Positions 35,520 to 49,882 of a stretch of 64,000 nucleotides of DNA are shown in pieces. Numbering within the stretch: the first letter of the stretch is position 1; each line of letters opens with the position of its first letter. A program made the translations under genes and the position numbers. This stretch comes from Auanema rhodensis (Eukaryota; Nematoda; Chromadorea; Rhabditida; Rhabditidae). The notes under the pieces are model-generated. The model ran no database searches. It had not been told where the DNA came from and worked only from the letters and a program-made list of their open reading frames with translations. The stretch is from positions 22,335,638-22,399,637 of the forward strand of contig OZ059900.1 in assembly GCA_964057225.1 (NCBI GenBank), read 5' to 3'.

Positions 35520-38500
35520 TACGATTTCATGTGTTCAAACTCATGCAATGTCAATGAAACCTAGCTCAAAATTGTTCCTACAACGTCTAGTTCCACTTTC
35601 ACGACAAAAAAACAGGGGTTAGAAAATTAAGGAAATTAGCATATTCTGAGGGCACGCCCTTTATGGCTAATATTGATTAAATCGATTTTTGTTCATATGG
35701 GTCGTCAAATGCAACGAATTTCAGCGTGTTACATACTAAAATGAAGCATTTTACATGCTGAACACTATAAAAATACAAAAACACAGTATTTCCCATGAGA
35801 AATATTTTATTATGCTGGAAAACCAGTTTTTGGAAATTTCGCTGTAAACAAGGTTTTGACTTACGATTTCATGTGTTCAAACTCATGCAATGTCAATGAA
35901 ACCTAGCTCAAAATTGTTCCTACAACGTCTAGTTCCACTTTCACGACAAAAAAACAGGGGTTAGAAAATTAAGGAAATTAGCATATTCTGAGGGCACGCC
36001 CCTTATGGCTAATATTGATTAAATCGATTTTTGTTCATATGAGTAGTCAAATGCAACGAATTTCAGCGTGTTACATACTAAAATGAAGCATTTTACATGC
36101 TGAACACTAGAAAAATACAAAAACACAGTATTTCCCATGAGAAATATTTTATTATGCTGGAAAACCAGTTTTTGGAAATTTCGCTGTAAACAAGGTTTTG
36201 ACTTACGATTTCATGTGTTCAAACTCATGCAATGTCAATGAAACCTAGCTCAAAACTGTTCCTACAACGTCTAGTTCCACTTTCACGACAAAAAAACAGG
36301 GGTTAGAAAATTAAGGAAATTAGCATATTCTGAGGGCACGCCCCTTATGGCTAATATTGATTAAATCGATTTTTGTTCATATGAGTCGTCAAATGCAACG
36401 AATTTCAGCGTGTTACATACTAAAATGAAGCATTTTACATGCTGAACACTATAAAAATACAAAAACACAGTATTTCCCATGAGAAATATTTTATTATGCT
36501 GGAAAACCAGTTTTTGGAAATTTCGCTGTAAACAAGGTTTTGACTTACGATTTCATGTGTTCAAACTCATGCAATGTCAATGAAACCTAGCTCATAATTG
36601 TTCCTACAACGTCTAGTTCCACTTTCACGACAAAAAAACAGGGGTTAGAAAATTAAGGAAATTAGCATATTCTGAGGGCACGCCTCTTATGGCTAATATT
36701 GATTAAATCGATTTTTGTTCATATGAGTCGTCAAATGCAACGAATTTCAGCGTGTTACATACTAAAATGAAGCATTTTACATGCTGAACACTATAAAAAT
36801 ACAAAAACACAGTATTTCCCATGAGAAATATTTTATTATGCTGGAAAACCAGTTTTTGGAAATTTCGCTGTAAACAAGGTTTTGACTTACGATTTCATGT
36901 GTTCAAACTCATGCAATGTCAATGAAACCTAGCTCAAAATTGTTCGTACAACGTCTAGTTCCACTTTCACGACAAAAAAACAGGGGTTAGAAAATTAAGG
37001 AAATTAGCATATTCTGAGGGCACGCCCCTTATGGCTAATATTGATTAAATCGATTTTTGTTCATATGAGTCGTCAAATGCAACGAATTTCAGCGTGTTAC
37101 ATACTAAAATGAAGCATTTTACATGCTGAACACTAAAAAAATACAAAAACACAGTATTTCCCATGAGAAATATTTTATTATGCTGGAAAACCAGTTTTTG
37201 GAAATTTCGCTGTAAACAAGGTTTTGACTTACGATTTCATGTGTTCAAACTCATGCAATGTCAATGAAACCTAGCTCAAAATTGTTCCTACAACGTCTAG
37301 TTCCACTTTCACGACAAAAAAACAGGGGTTAGAAAATTAAGGAAATTAGCATATTCTGAGGGCACGCCCTTTATGGCTAATATTGATTAAATCGATTTTT
37401 GTTCATATGAGTCGTCAAATGCAACGAATTTCAGCGTGTTACATACTAAAATGAAGCATTTTACATGCTGAACACTATAAAAATACAAAAACACAGTATT
37501 TCCCATGAGAAATATTTTATTATGCTGGAAAACCAGTTTTTGGAAATTTCGCTGTAAACAAGGTTTTGACTTACGATTTCATGTGTTCAAACTCATGCAA
37601 TGTCAATGAAACCTAGCTCAAAATTGTTCCTACAACGTCTAGTTCCACTTTCACGACAAAAAAACAGGGGTTAGAAAATTAAGGAAATTAGCATATTCTG
37701 AGGGCACGCCCTTTATGGCTAATATTGATTAAATCGATTTTTGTTCATATGAGTCGTCAAATGCAACGAATTTCAGCGTGTTACATACTAAAATGAAGCA
37801 TTTTACATGCTGAACACTATAAAAATACAAAAACACAGTATTTCCCATGAGAAATATTTTATTATGCTGGAAAATCAGTTTTTGGAAATTTCGCTGTAAA
37901 CAAGGTTTTGACTTACAATTTCATGTGTTCAAACTCATGCAATGTCAATGAAACCTAGCTCAAAATTGTTCCTACAACGTCTAATTCCACTTTCACGACA
38001 AAAAAACAGGGGTTAGAAAATTAAGGAAATTAGCATATTCTGAGGGCACGCCCCTTATGGCTAATATTGATTAAATCGATTTTTGTTCATATGAGTCGTG
38101 AAATGCAACGAATTTCAGCGTGTTACATACTAAAATGAAGCATTTTACATGCTGAACACTAGAAAAATACAAAAACACAGTATTTCCCATGAGAAATATT
38201 TTATTATGCTGGAAAACCAGTTTTTGGAAATTTCGCTGTAAACAAGGTTTTGACTTACGATTTCATGTGTTCAAACTCATGCAATGTCAATGAAACCTAG
38301 CTCAAAATTGTTCGTACAACGTCTAGTTCCACTTTCACGACAAAAAAACAGGGGTTAGAAAATTAAGGAAGTTAGCATATTCTGAGGGCACGCCCCTTAT
38401 GGCTAATATTGATTAAATCGATTTTTGTTCATATGAGTCGTCAAATGCAACGAATTTCAGCGTGTTACATACTAAAATGAAGCATTTTACATGCTGAACA

Positions 38501-40651
38501 CTAGAAAAATACAAAAACACAGTATTTCCCATGAGAAATATTTTATTATGCTGGAAAACCAGTTTTTGGAAATTTCGCTGTAAACAAGGTTTTGACTTAC
38601 GATTTCATGTGTTCAAACTCATGCAATGTCAATGAAACCTAGCTCAAAATTGTTCCTACAACGTCTAGTTCCACTTTCACGACAAAAAAACAGGGGTTAG
38701 AAAATTAAGGAAATTAGCATATTCTGAGGGCACGCCCCTTATGGCTAATATTGATTAAATCGATTTTTGTTCATATGAGTCGTCAAATGCAACGAATTTC
38801 AGCGTGTTACATACTAAAATGAAGCATTTTACATGCTGAACACTAGAAAAATACAAAAACACAGTATTTCCCATGAGAAATATTTTATTATGCTGGAAAA
38901 CCAGTTTTTGGAAATTTCGCTGTAAACAAGGTTTTGACTTACGATTTCATGTGTTCAAACTCATGCAATGTCAATGAAACCTAGCTGAAAATTGTTCCTA
39001 CAACGTCTAGTTCCACTTTCACGACAAAAAAACAGGGGATAGAAAATTAAGGAAATTAGCATATTCTGAGGGCACGCCCCTTATGGCTAATATTGATTAA
39101 ATCGATTTTTGTTCATATGAGTCGTCAAATGCAACGAATTTCAGCGTGTTACATACTAAAATGAAGCATTTTACATGCTGAACACTATAAAAATACAGAA
39201 ACACAGTATTTCCCATGAGAAATATTTTATTATGCTGGAAAACCAGTTTTTGGAAATTTCGCTGTAAACAAGGTTTTGACTTACGATTTCATGTGTTCAA
39301 ACTCATGCAATGTCAATGAAACCTAGCTCAAAATTGTTCGTACAACGTCTAGTTCCACTTTCACGACAAAAAAACAGGGGTTAGAAAATTAAGGAAATTA
39401 GCATATTCTGAGGGCACGCCCCTTATGGCTAATATTGATTAAATCGATTTTTGTTCATATGAGTCGTCAAATGCAACGAATTTCAGCGTGTTACATACTA
39501 AAATGAAGCATTTTACATGCTGAACACTATAAAAATACAAAAACACAGTATTTCCCATGAGAAATATTTTATTATGCTGGAAAACAAGTTTTTGGAAATT
39601 TCGCTGTAAACAAGGTTTTGACTTACGATTTCATGTGTTCAAACTCATGCAATGTCAATGAAACCTAGCTCAAAATTGTTCGTACAACGTCTAGTTCCAC
39701 TTTCACGACAAAAAAACAGGGGTTAGAAAATTAAGGAAATTAGCATATTCTGAGGGCACGCCCCTTATGGCTAATATTGATTAAATCGATTTTTGTTCAT
39801 ATGAGTCGTGAAATGCAACGAATTTCAGCGTGTTACATACTAAAATGAAGCATTTTACATGCTGAACACTAGAAAAATACAAAAACACAGTATTTCCCAT
39901 GAGAAATACTTTATTATGCTGGAAAACCAGTTTTTGGAAATTTCGCTGTAAACAAGGTTTTGACTTACGATTTCATGTGTTCAAACTCATGCAATGTCAA
40001 TGAAACCTAGCTCAAAATTGTTCGTACAACGTCTAGTTCCACTTTCACGACAAAAAAACAGGGGTTAGAAAATTAAGGAAATTAGCATATTCTGAGGGCA
40101 CGCCCCTTATGGCTAATATTGATTAAATCGATTTTTGTTCATATGAGTAGTCAAATGCAACGAATTTCAGCGTGTTACATACTAAAATGAAGCATTTTAC
40201 ATGCTGAACACTAGAAAAATACAAAAACACAGTATTTCCCATGAGAAATATTTTATTATGCTGGAAAACCAGTTTTTGGAAATTTCGCTGTAAACAAGGT
40301 TTTGACTTACGATTTCATGTGTTCAAACTCATGCATTGTCAATGAAACCTAGCTCAAAACTGTTCCTACAACGTCTAGTTCCACTTTCACGACAAAAAAA
40401 ACAGGGGTTAGAAAATTAAGGAAATTAGCATATTCTGAGGGCACGCCCCTTATGGCTAATATTGATTAAATCGATTTTTGTTCATATGAGTCGTCAAATG
40501 CAACGAATTTCAGCGTGTTACATACTAAAATGAAGCATTTTACATGCTGAACACTATAAAAAATACAAAAACACAGTATTTCCCATGAGAAATATTTTAT
40601 TATGCTGGAAAACCAGTTTTTGGAAATTTCGCTGTAAACAAGGTTTTGACT
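35520..40651 (+). repeat. Heterogeneous stretch, monomers m105-m119
   Basis: Fifteen monomers start at 35520, 35862, 36204, 36546, 36888, 37230, 37572, 37914, 38256, 38598, 38940, 39282, 39624, 39966 and 40308. Many private changes occur, for example GGTCGTC at 35700, AAAATCAG and TTACAATTTC in m111, AGCTGAAAA and GGGGATAG in m115, ATACAGAAAC in m115, AAAACAAG in m116 and GCATTGTC in m119. m119 is 344 bp owing to an eighth A and one more A near 250. T141 (GCCCTTTATGG) marks m105, m110 and m111. m117 (C at AAATACTTT with G187) matches the monomer at 52961. I find no local tandem unit. Confidence 0.78.
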
Positions 40652-42018
40652 TACGATTTCATGTGTTCAAACTCATGCAATGTCAATGAAACCTAGCTCA
40701 AAATTGTTCCTACAACGTCTAATTCCACTTTCACGACAAAAAAACAGGGGTTAGAAAATTAAGGAAATTAGCATATTCTGAGGGCACGCCCCTTATGGCT
40801 AATATTGATTAAATCGATTTTTGTTCATATGAGTCGTCAAATGCAACGAATTTCAGCGTGTTACATACTAAAATGAAGCATTTTACATGCTGAACACTAT
40901 AAAAATACAAAAACACAGTATTTCCCATGAGAAATATTTTATTATGCTGGAAAACCAGTTTTTGGAAATTTCGCTGTAAACAAGGTTTTGACTTACGATT
41001 TCATGTGTTCAAACTCATGCAATGTCAATGAAACCTAGCTCAAAATTGTTCCTACAACGTCTAATTCCACTTTCACGACAAAAAAACAGGGGTTAGAAAA
41101 TTAAGGAAATTAGCATATTCTGAGGGCACGCCCCTTATGGCTAATATTGATTAAATCGATTTTTGTTCATATGAGTCGTCAAATGCAACGAATTTCAGCG
41201 TGTTACATACTAAAATGAAGCATTTTACATGCTGAACACTAGAAAAATACAAAAACACAGTATTTCTCATGAGAAATATTTTATTATGCTGGAAAACCAG
41301 TTTTTGGAAATTTCGCTGTAAACAAGGTTTTGACTTACGATTTCATGTGTTCAAACTCATGCAATGTCAATGAAACCTAGCTCAAAATTGTTTGTACAAC
41401 GTCTAGTTCCACTTTCACGACAAAAAAACAGGGGTTAGAAAATTAAGGAAATTAGCATATTCTGAGGGCACGCCCCTTATGGCTAATATTGATTAAATCG
41501 ATTTTTGTTCATATGAGTCGTCAAATGCAACGAATTTCAGCGTGTTACATACTAAAATGAAGCATTTCACATGCTGAACACTAGAAAAATACAAAAACAC
41601 AGTATTTCCCATGAGAAATATTTTATTATGCTGGAAAACCAGTTTTTGGAAATTTCGCTGTAAACAAGGTTTTGACTTACGATTTCATGTGTTCAAACTC
41701 ATGCAATGTCAATGAAACCTAGCTCAAAATTGTTCCTACAACGTCTAGTTCCACTTTCACGACAAAAAACAGGGGTTAGAAAATTAAGGAAATTAGCATA
41801 TTCTGAGGGCACGCCCCTTATGGCTAATATTGATTAAATCGATTTTTGTTCATATGAGTCGTCAAATGCAACGAATTTCAGCGTGTTACATACTAAAATG
41901 AAGCATTTTACATGCTGAACACTAGAAAAATACAAAAACACAGTATTTCCCATGAGAAATATTTTATTATGCTGGAAAACCAGTTTTTGGAAATTTCGCT
42001 GTAAACAAGGTTTTGACT
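40652..42018 (+). repeat. 4-monomer HOR, A71 type, copy 1 (1367 bp)
   Basis: m120-m123 start at 40652, 40994, 41336 and 41678. Markers are A71 with T249; A71 with T274; T58 with C233; six A with G249. The same four follow at 42019. Confidence 0.87.
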
Positions 42019-43385
42019 TACGATTTCATGTGTTCAAACTCATGCAATGTCAATGAAACCTAGCTCAAAATTGTTCCTACAACGTCTAATTCCACTTTCA
42101 CGACAAAAAAACAGGGGTTAGAAAATTAAGGAAATTAGCATATTCTGAGGGCACGCCCCTTATGGCTAATATTGATTAAATCGATTTTTGTTCATATGAG
42201 TCGTCAAATGCAACGAATTTCAGCGTGTTACATACTAAAATGAAGCATTTTACATGCTGAACACTATAAAAATACAAAAACACAGTATTTCCCATGAGAA
42301 ATATTTTATTATGCTGGAAAACCAGTTTTTGGAAATTTCGCTGTAAACAAGGTTTTGACTTACGATTTCATGTGTTCAAACTCATGCAATGTCAATGAAA
42401 CCTAGCTCAAAATTGTTCCTACAACGTCTAATTCCACTTTCACGACAAAAAAACAGGGGTTAGAAAATTAAGGAAATTAGCATATTCTGAGGGCACGCCC
42501 CTTATGGCTAATATTGATTAAATCGATTTTTGTTCATATGAGTCGTCAAATGCAACGAATTTCAGCGTGTTACATACTAAAATGAAGCATTTTACATGCT
42601 GAACACTAGAAAAATACAAAAACACAGTATTTCTCATGAGAAATATTTTATTATGCTGGAAAACCAGTTTTTGGAAATTTCGCTGTAAACAAGGTTTTGA
42701 CTTACGATTTCATGTGTTCAAACTCATGCAATGTCAATGAAACCTAGCTCAAAATTGTTTGTACAACGTCTAGTTCCACTTTCACGACAAAAAAACAGGG
42801 GTTAGAAAATTAAGGAAATTAGCATATTCTGAGGGCACGCCCCTTATGGCTAATATTGATTAAATCGATTTTTGTTCATATGAGTCGTCAAATGCAACGA
42901 ATTTCAGCGTGTTACATACTAAAATGAAGCATTTCACATGCTGAACACTAGAAAAATACAAAAACACAGTATTTCCCATGAGAAATATTTTATTATGCTG
43001 GAAAACCAGTTTTTGGAAATTTCGCTGTAAACAAGGTTTTGACTTACGATTTCATGTGTTCAAACTCATGCAATGTCAATGAAACCTAGCTCAAAATTGT
43101 TCCTACAACGTCTAGTTCCACTTTCACGACAAAAAACAGGGGTTAGAAAATTAAGGAAATTAGCATATTCTGAGGGCACGCCCCTTATGGCTAATATTGA
43201 TTAAATCGATTTTTGTTCATATGAGTCGTCAAATGCAACGAATTTCAGCGTGTTACATACTAAAATGAAGCATTTTACATGCTGAACACTAGAAAAATAC
43301 AAAAACACAGTATTTCCCATGAGAAATATTTTATTATGCTGGAAAACCAGTTTTTGGAAATTTCGCTGTAAACAAGGTTTTGACT
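42019..43385 (+). repeat. 4-monomer HOR, A71 type, copy 2 (1367 bp)
   Basis: m124-m127 start at 42019, 42361, 42703 and 43045 and repeat the four types of 40652-42018 in order and at equal length. I saw no difference at the tracked sites. Confidence 0.87.
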
Positions 43386-44068
43386 TACGATTTCATGTGT
43401 TCAAACTCATGCAATGTCAATGAAACCTAGCTCAAAATTGTTTGTACAACGTCTAGTTCCACTTTCACGACAAAAAAACAGGGGTTAGAAAATTAAGGAA
43501 ATTAGCATATTCTGAGGGCACGCCCCTTATGGCTAATATTGATTAAATCGATTTTTGTTCATATGAGTCGTCAAATGCAACGAATTTCAGCGTGTTACAT
43601 ACTAAAATGAAGCATTTCACATGCTGAACACTAGAAAAATACAAAAACACAGTATTTCCCATGAGAAATATTTTATTATGCTGGAAAACCAGTTTTTGGA
43701 AATTTCGCTGTAAACAAGGTTTTGACTTACGATTTCATGTGTTCAAACTCATGCAATGTCAATGAAACCTAGCTCAAAATTGTTCCTACAACGTCTAGTT
43801 CCACTTTCACGACAAAAAACAGGGGTTAGAAAATTAAGGAAATTAGCATATTCTGAGGGCACGCCCCTTATGGCTAATATTGATTAAATCGATTTTTGTT
43901 CATATGAGTCGTCAAATGCAACGAATTTCAGCGTGTTACATACTAAAATGAAGCATTTTACATGCTGAACACTAGAAAAATACAAAAACACAGTATTTCC
44001 CATGAGAAATATTTTATTATGCTGGAAAACCAGTTTTTGGAAATTTCGCTGTAAACAAGGTTTTGACT
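43386..44068 (+). repeat. Extra dimer repeating the end of the A71 4-mer (683 bp)
   Basis: m128 (T58, C233) and m129 (six A) repeat m126-m127 without the two A71 monomers. This looks like a half-unit duplication by slipped pairing of the T58 monomers. Confidence 0.82.
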
Positions 44069-45094
44069 TACGATTTCATGTGTTCAAACTCATGCAATGT
44101 CAATGAAACCTAGCTCAAAATTGTTCCTACAACGTCTAGTTCCACTTTCACGACAAAAAAACAGGGGTTAGAAAATTAAGGAAATTAGCATATTCTGAGG
44201 GCACGCCCCTTATGGCTAATATTGATTAAATCGATTTTTGTTCATATGAGTCGTCAAATGCAACGAATTTCAGCGTGTTACACACTAAAATGAAGCATTT
44301 CACATGCTGAACACTAGAAAAATACAAAAACACAGTATTTCCCATGAGAAATATTTTATTATGCTGGAAAACCAGTTTTTGGAAATTTCGCTGTAAACAA
44401 GGTTTTGACTTACGATTTCATGTGTTCAAACTCATGCAATGTCAATGAAACCTAGCTCAAAATTGTTCCTACAACGTCTAGTTCCACTTTCACGACAAAA
44501 AAACGGGGGTTAGAAAATTAAGGAAATTAGCATATTCTGAGGGCACGCCCCTTATGGCTAATATTGATTAAATCGATTTTTGTTCATATGAGTCGTCAAA
44601 TGCAACGAATTTCAGCGTGTTACATACTAAAATGAAGCATTTTACATGCTGAACACTAGAAAAATACAAAAACACAGTATTTCTCATGAGAAATATTTTA
44701 TTATGCTGGAAAACCAGTTTTTGGAAATTTCGCTGTAAACAAGGTTTTGACTTACGATTTCATGTGTTCAAACTCATGCAATGTCAATGAAACCTAGCTC
44801 AAAATTGTTTGTACAACGTCTAGTTCCACTTTCACGACAAAAAAACAGGGGTTAGAAAATTAAGGAAATTAGCATATTCTGAGGGCACGCCCCTTATGGC
44901 TAATATTGATTAAATCGATTTTTGTTCATATGAGTCGTCAAATGCAACGAATTTCAGCGTGTTACATACTAAAATGAAGCATTTCACATGCTGAACACTA
45001 GAAAAATACAAAAACACAGTATTTCCCATGAGAAATATTTTATTATGCTGGAAAACCAGTTTTTGGAAATTTCGCTGTAAACAAGTTTTTGACT
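44069..45094 (+). repeat. Monomers m130-m132, entry to the CACAC/GGGGG family
   Basis: m130 (44069) has C215 (TTACACAC) and C233. m131 (44411) has a G in the A-tract end (AAACGGGGG) and T274. m132 (44753) has T58, C233 and T334. The C215 and CGGGGG markers are absent upstream of 44069 and recur at 46121, 46463, 49199, 49541, 51593 and 51935. Confidence 0.8.
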
Positions 45095-46804
45095 TACGAT
45101 TTCATGTGTTCAAACTCATGCAATGTCAATGAAACCTAGCTCATAATTGTTCCTACAACGTCTAGTTCCACTTTCACGACAAAAAAACAGGGGTTAGAAA
45201 ATTAAGGAAATTAGCATATTCTGAGGGCACGCCTCTTATGGCTAATATTGATTAAATCGATTTTTGTTCATATGAGTAGTCAAATGCAACGAATTTCAGC
45301 GTGTTACATACTAAAATGAAGCATTTTACATGCTGAACACTAGAAAAATACAAAAACACAGTATTTCCCATGAGAAATATTTTATTATGCTGGAAAACCA
45401 GTTTTTGGAAATTTCGCTGTAAACAAGGTTTTGACTTACGATTTCATGTGTTCAAACTCATGCAATGTCAATGAAACCTAGCTCAAAATTGTTCGTACAA
45501 CGTCTTGTTCCACTTTCACGACAAAAAAACAGGGGTTAGAAAATTAAGGAAATTAGCATATTCTGAGGGCACGCCCCTTATGGCTAATATTGATTAAATC
45601 GATTTTTGTTCATATGAGTCGTGAAATGCAACGAATTTCAGCGTGTTACATACTAAAATGAAGCATTTTACATGCTGAACACTAGAAAAATACAAAAACA
45701 CAGTATTTCCCATGAGAAATATTTTATTATGCTGGAAAACCAGTTTTTGGAAATTTCGCTGTAAACAAGGTTTTGACTTACGATTTCATGTGTTCAAACT
45801 CATGCAATGTCAATGAAACCTAGCTCAAAATTGTTCGTACAACGTCTAGTTCCACTTTCACGACAAAAAAACAGGGGTTAGAAAATTAAGGAAGTTAGCA
45901 TATTCTGAGGGCACGCCTCTTATGGCTAATATTGATTAAATCGATTTTTGTTCATATGAGTCGTCAAATGCAACGAATTTCAGCGTGTTACATACTAAAA
46001 TGAAGCATTTTACATGCTGAACACTAGAAAAATACAAAAACACAGTATTTCCCATGAGAAATATTTTATTATGCTGGAAAACCAGTTTTTGGAAATTTCG
46101 CTGTAAACAAGGTTTTGACTTACGATTTCATGTGTTCAAACTCATGCAATGTCAATGAAACCTAGCTCAAAATTGTTCGTACAACGTCTAGTTCCACTTT
46201 CACGACAAAAAAACAGGGGTTTGAAAATTAAGGAAATTAGCATATTCTGAGGGCACGCCCCTTATGGCTAATATTGATTAAATCGATTTTTGTTCATATG
46301 AGTCGTCAAATGCAACGAATTTCAGCGTGTTACACACTAAAATGAAGCATTTCACATGCTGAACACTAGAAAAATACAAAAACACAGTATTTCCCATGAG
46401 AAATATTTTATTATGCTGGAAAACCAGTTTTTGGAAATTTCGCTGTAAACAAGGTTTTGACTTACGATTTCATGTGTTCAAACTCATGCAATGTCAATGA
46501 AACCTAGCTCAAAATTGTTCCTATAACGTCTAGTTCCACTTTCACGACAAAAAAACGGGGGTTAGAAAATTAAGGAAATTAGCATATTCTGAGGGCACGC
46601 CCCTTATGGCTAATATTGATTAAATCGATTTTTGTTCATATGAGTCGTCAAATGCAACGAATTTCAGCGTGTTACATACTAAAATGAAGCATTTTACATG
46701 CTGAACACTAGAAAAATACAAAAACACAGTATTTCTCATGAGAAATATTTTATTATGCTGGAAAACCAGTTTTTGGAAATTTCGCTGTAAACAAGGTTTT
46801 GACT
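45095..46804 (+). repeat. 5-monomer HOR, copy 1 (1710 bp)
   Basis: m133-m137 start at 45095, 45437, 45779, 46121 and 46463. Markers are T50, T140, A184; T70, G187; G116, T140; T102, C215, C233; CTATAACG, CGGGGG, T274. This order recurs at 48173. Confidence 0.84.
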
Positions 46805-48172
46805 TACGATTTCATGTGTTCAAACTCATGCAATGTCAATGAAACCTAGCTCATAATTGTTCCTACAACGTCTAGTTCCACTTTCACGACAAAAAAACAG
46901 GGGTTAGAAAATTAAGGAAATTAGCATATTCTGAGGGCACGCCTCTTATGGCTAATATTGATTAAATCGATTTTTGTTCATATGAGTAGTCAAATGCAAC
47001 GAATTTCAGCGTGTTACATACTAAAATGAAGCATTTTACATGCTGAACACTAGAAAAATACAAAAACACAGTATTTCCCATGAGAAATATTTTATTATGC
47101 TGGAAAACCAGTTTTTGGAAATTTCGCTGTAAACAAGGTTTTGACTTACGATTTCATGTGTTCAAACTCATGCAATGTCAATGAAACCTAGCTCAAAATT
47201 GTTCGTACAACGTCTTGTTCCACTTTCACGACAAAAAAACAGGGGTTAGAAAATTAAGGAAATTAGCATATTCTGAGGGCACGCCCCTTATGGCTAATAT
47301 TGATTAAATCGATTTTTGTTCATATGAGTCGTGAAATGCAACGAATTTCAGCGTGTTACATACTAAAATGAAGCATTTTACATGCTGAACACTAGAAAAA
47401 TACAAAAACACAGTATTTCCCATGAGAAATATTTTATTATGCTGGAAAACCAGTTTTTGGAAATTTCGCTGTAAACAAGGTTTTGACTTACGATTTCATG
47501 TGTTCAAACTCATGCAATGTCAATGAAACCTAGCTCAAAATTGTTCGTACAACGTCTAGTTCCACTTTCACGACAAAAAAACAGGGGTTAGAAAATTAAG
47601 GAAATTAGCATATTCTGAGGGCACGCCTCTTATGGCTAATATTGATTAAATCGATTTTTGTTCATATGAGTAGTCAAATGCAACGAATTTCAGCGTGTTA
47701 CATACTAAAATGAAGCATTTTACATGCTGAACACTAGAAAAATACAAAAACACAGTATTTCCCATGAGAAATATTTTATTATGCTGGAAAACCAGTTTTT
47801 GGAAATTTCGCTGTAAACAAGGTTTTGACTTACGATTTCATGTGTTCAAACTCATGCAATGTCAATGAAACCTAGCTCAAAATTGTTCGTACAACGTCTT
47901 GTTCCACTTTCACGACAAAAAAACAGGGGTTAGAAAATTAAGGAAATTAGCATATTCTGAGGGCACGCCCCTTATGGCTAATATTGATTAAATCGATTTT
48001 TGTTCATATGAGTCGTGAAATGCAACGAATTTCAGCGTGTTACATACTAAAATGAAGCATTTTACATGCTGAACACTAGAAAAATACAAAAACACAGTAT
48101 TTCCCATGAGAAATATTTTATTATGCTGGAAAACCAGTTTTTGGAAATTTCGCTGTAAACAAGGTTTTGACT
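46805..48172 (+). repeat. Inserted 4-monomer variant of the 5-mer
   Basis: m138-m141 start at 46805, 47147, 47489 and 47831. Types are T50/T140/A184; T70/G187; T140/A184 without T50 or G116; T70/G187. m140 looks like a recombinant with a G59/T140 front and an A184 tail. The same recombinant occurs at 50567. Confidence 0.78.
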
Positions 48173-49882
48173 TACGATTTCATGTGTTCAAACTCATGCA
48201 ATGTCAATGAAACCTAGCTCATAATTGTTCCTACAACGTCTAGTTCCACTTTCACGACAAAAAAACAGGGGTTAGAAAATTAAGGAAATTAGCATATTCT
48301 GAGGGCACGCCTCTTATGGCTAATATTGATTAAATCGATTTTTGTTCATATGAGTAGTCAAATGCAACGAATTTCAGCGTGTTACATACTAAAATGAAGC
48401 ATTTTACATGCTGAACACTAGAAAAATACAAAAACACAGTATTTCCCATGAGAAATATTTTATTATGCTGGAAAACCAGTTTTTGGAAATTTCGCTGTAA
48501 ACAAGGTTTTGACTTACGATTTCATGTGTTCAAACTCATGCAATGTCAATGAAACCTAGCTCAAAATTGTTCGTACAACGTCTTGTTCCACTTTCACGAC
48601 AAAAAAACAGGGGTTAGAAAATTAAGGAAATTAGCATATTCTGAGGGCACGCCCCTTATGGCTAATATTGATTAAATCGATTTTTGTTCATATGAGTCGT
48701 GAAATGCAACGAATTTCAGCGTGTTACATACTAAAATGAAGCATTTTACATGCTGAACACTAGAAAAATACAAAAACACAGTATTTCCCATGAGAAATAT
48801 TTTATTATGCTGGAAAACCAGTTTTTGGAAATTTCGCTGTAAACAAGGTTTTGACTTACGATTTCATGTGTTCAAACTCATGCAATGTCAATGAAACCTA
48901 GCTCAAAATTGTTCGTACAACGTCTAGTTCCACTTTCACGACAAAAAAACAGGGGTTAGAAAATTAAGGAAGTTAGCATATTCTGAGGGCACGCCTCTTA
49001 TGGCTAATATTGATTAAATCGATTTTTGTTCATATGAGTCGTCAAATGCAACGAATTTCAGCGTGTTACATACTAAAATGAAGCATTTTACATGCTGAAC
49101 ACTAGAAAAATACAAAAACACAGTATTTCCCATGAGAAATATTTTATTATGCTGGAAAACCAGTTTTTGGAAATTTCGCTGTAAACAAGGTTTTGACTTA
49201 CGATTTCATGTGTTCAAACTCATGCAATGTCAATGAAACCTAGCTCAAAATTGTTCGTACAACGTCTAGTTCCACTTTCACGACAAAAAAACAGGGGTTT
49301 GAAAATTAAGGAAATTAGCATATTCTGAGGGCACGCCCCTTATGGCTAATATTGATTAAATCGATTTTTGTTCATATGAGTCGTCAAATGCAACGAATTT
49401 CAGCGTGTTACACACTAAAATGAAGCATTTCACATGCTGAACACTAGAAAAATACAAAAACACAGTATTTCCCATGAGAAATATTTTATTATGCTGGAAA
49501 ACCAGTTTTTGGAAATTTCGCTGTAAACAAGGTTTTGACTTACGATTTCATGTGTTCAAACTCATGCAATGTCAATGAAACCTAGCTCAAAATTGTTCCT
49601 ATAACGTCTAGTTCCACTTTCACGACAAAAAAACGGGGGTTAGAAAATTAAGGAAATTAGCATATTCTGAGGGCACGCCCCTTATGGCTAATATTGATTA
49701 AATCGATTTTTGTTCATATGAGTCGTCAAATGCAACGAATTTCAGCGTGTTACATACTAAAATGAAGCATTTTACATGCTGAACACTAGAAAAATACAAA
49801 AACACAGTATTTCTCATGAGAAATATTTTATTATGCTGGAAAACCAGTTTTTGGAAATTTCGCTGTAAACAAGGTTTTGACT
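48173..49882 (+). repeat. 5-monomer HOR, copy 2 (1710 bp)
   Basis: m142-m146 start at 48173, 48515, 48857, 49199 and 49541 and match m133-m137 at every tracked marker, including CTATAACG in the last monomer. Confidence 0.86.
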
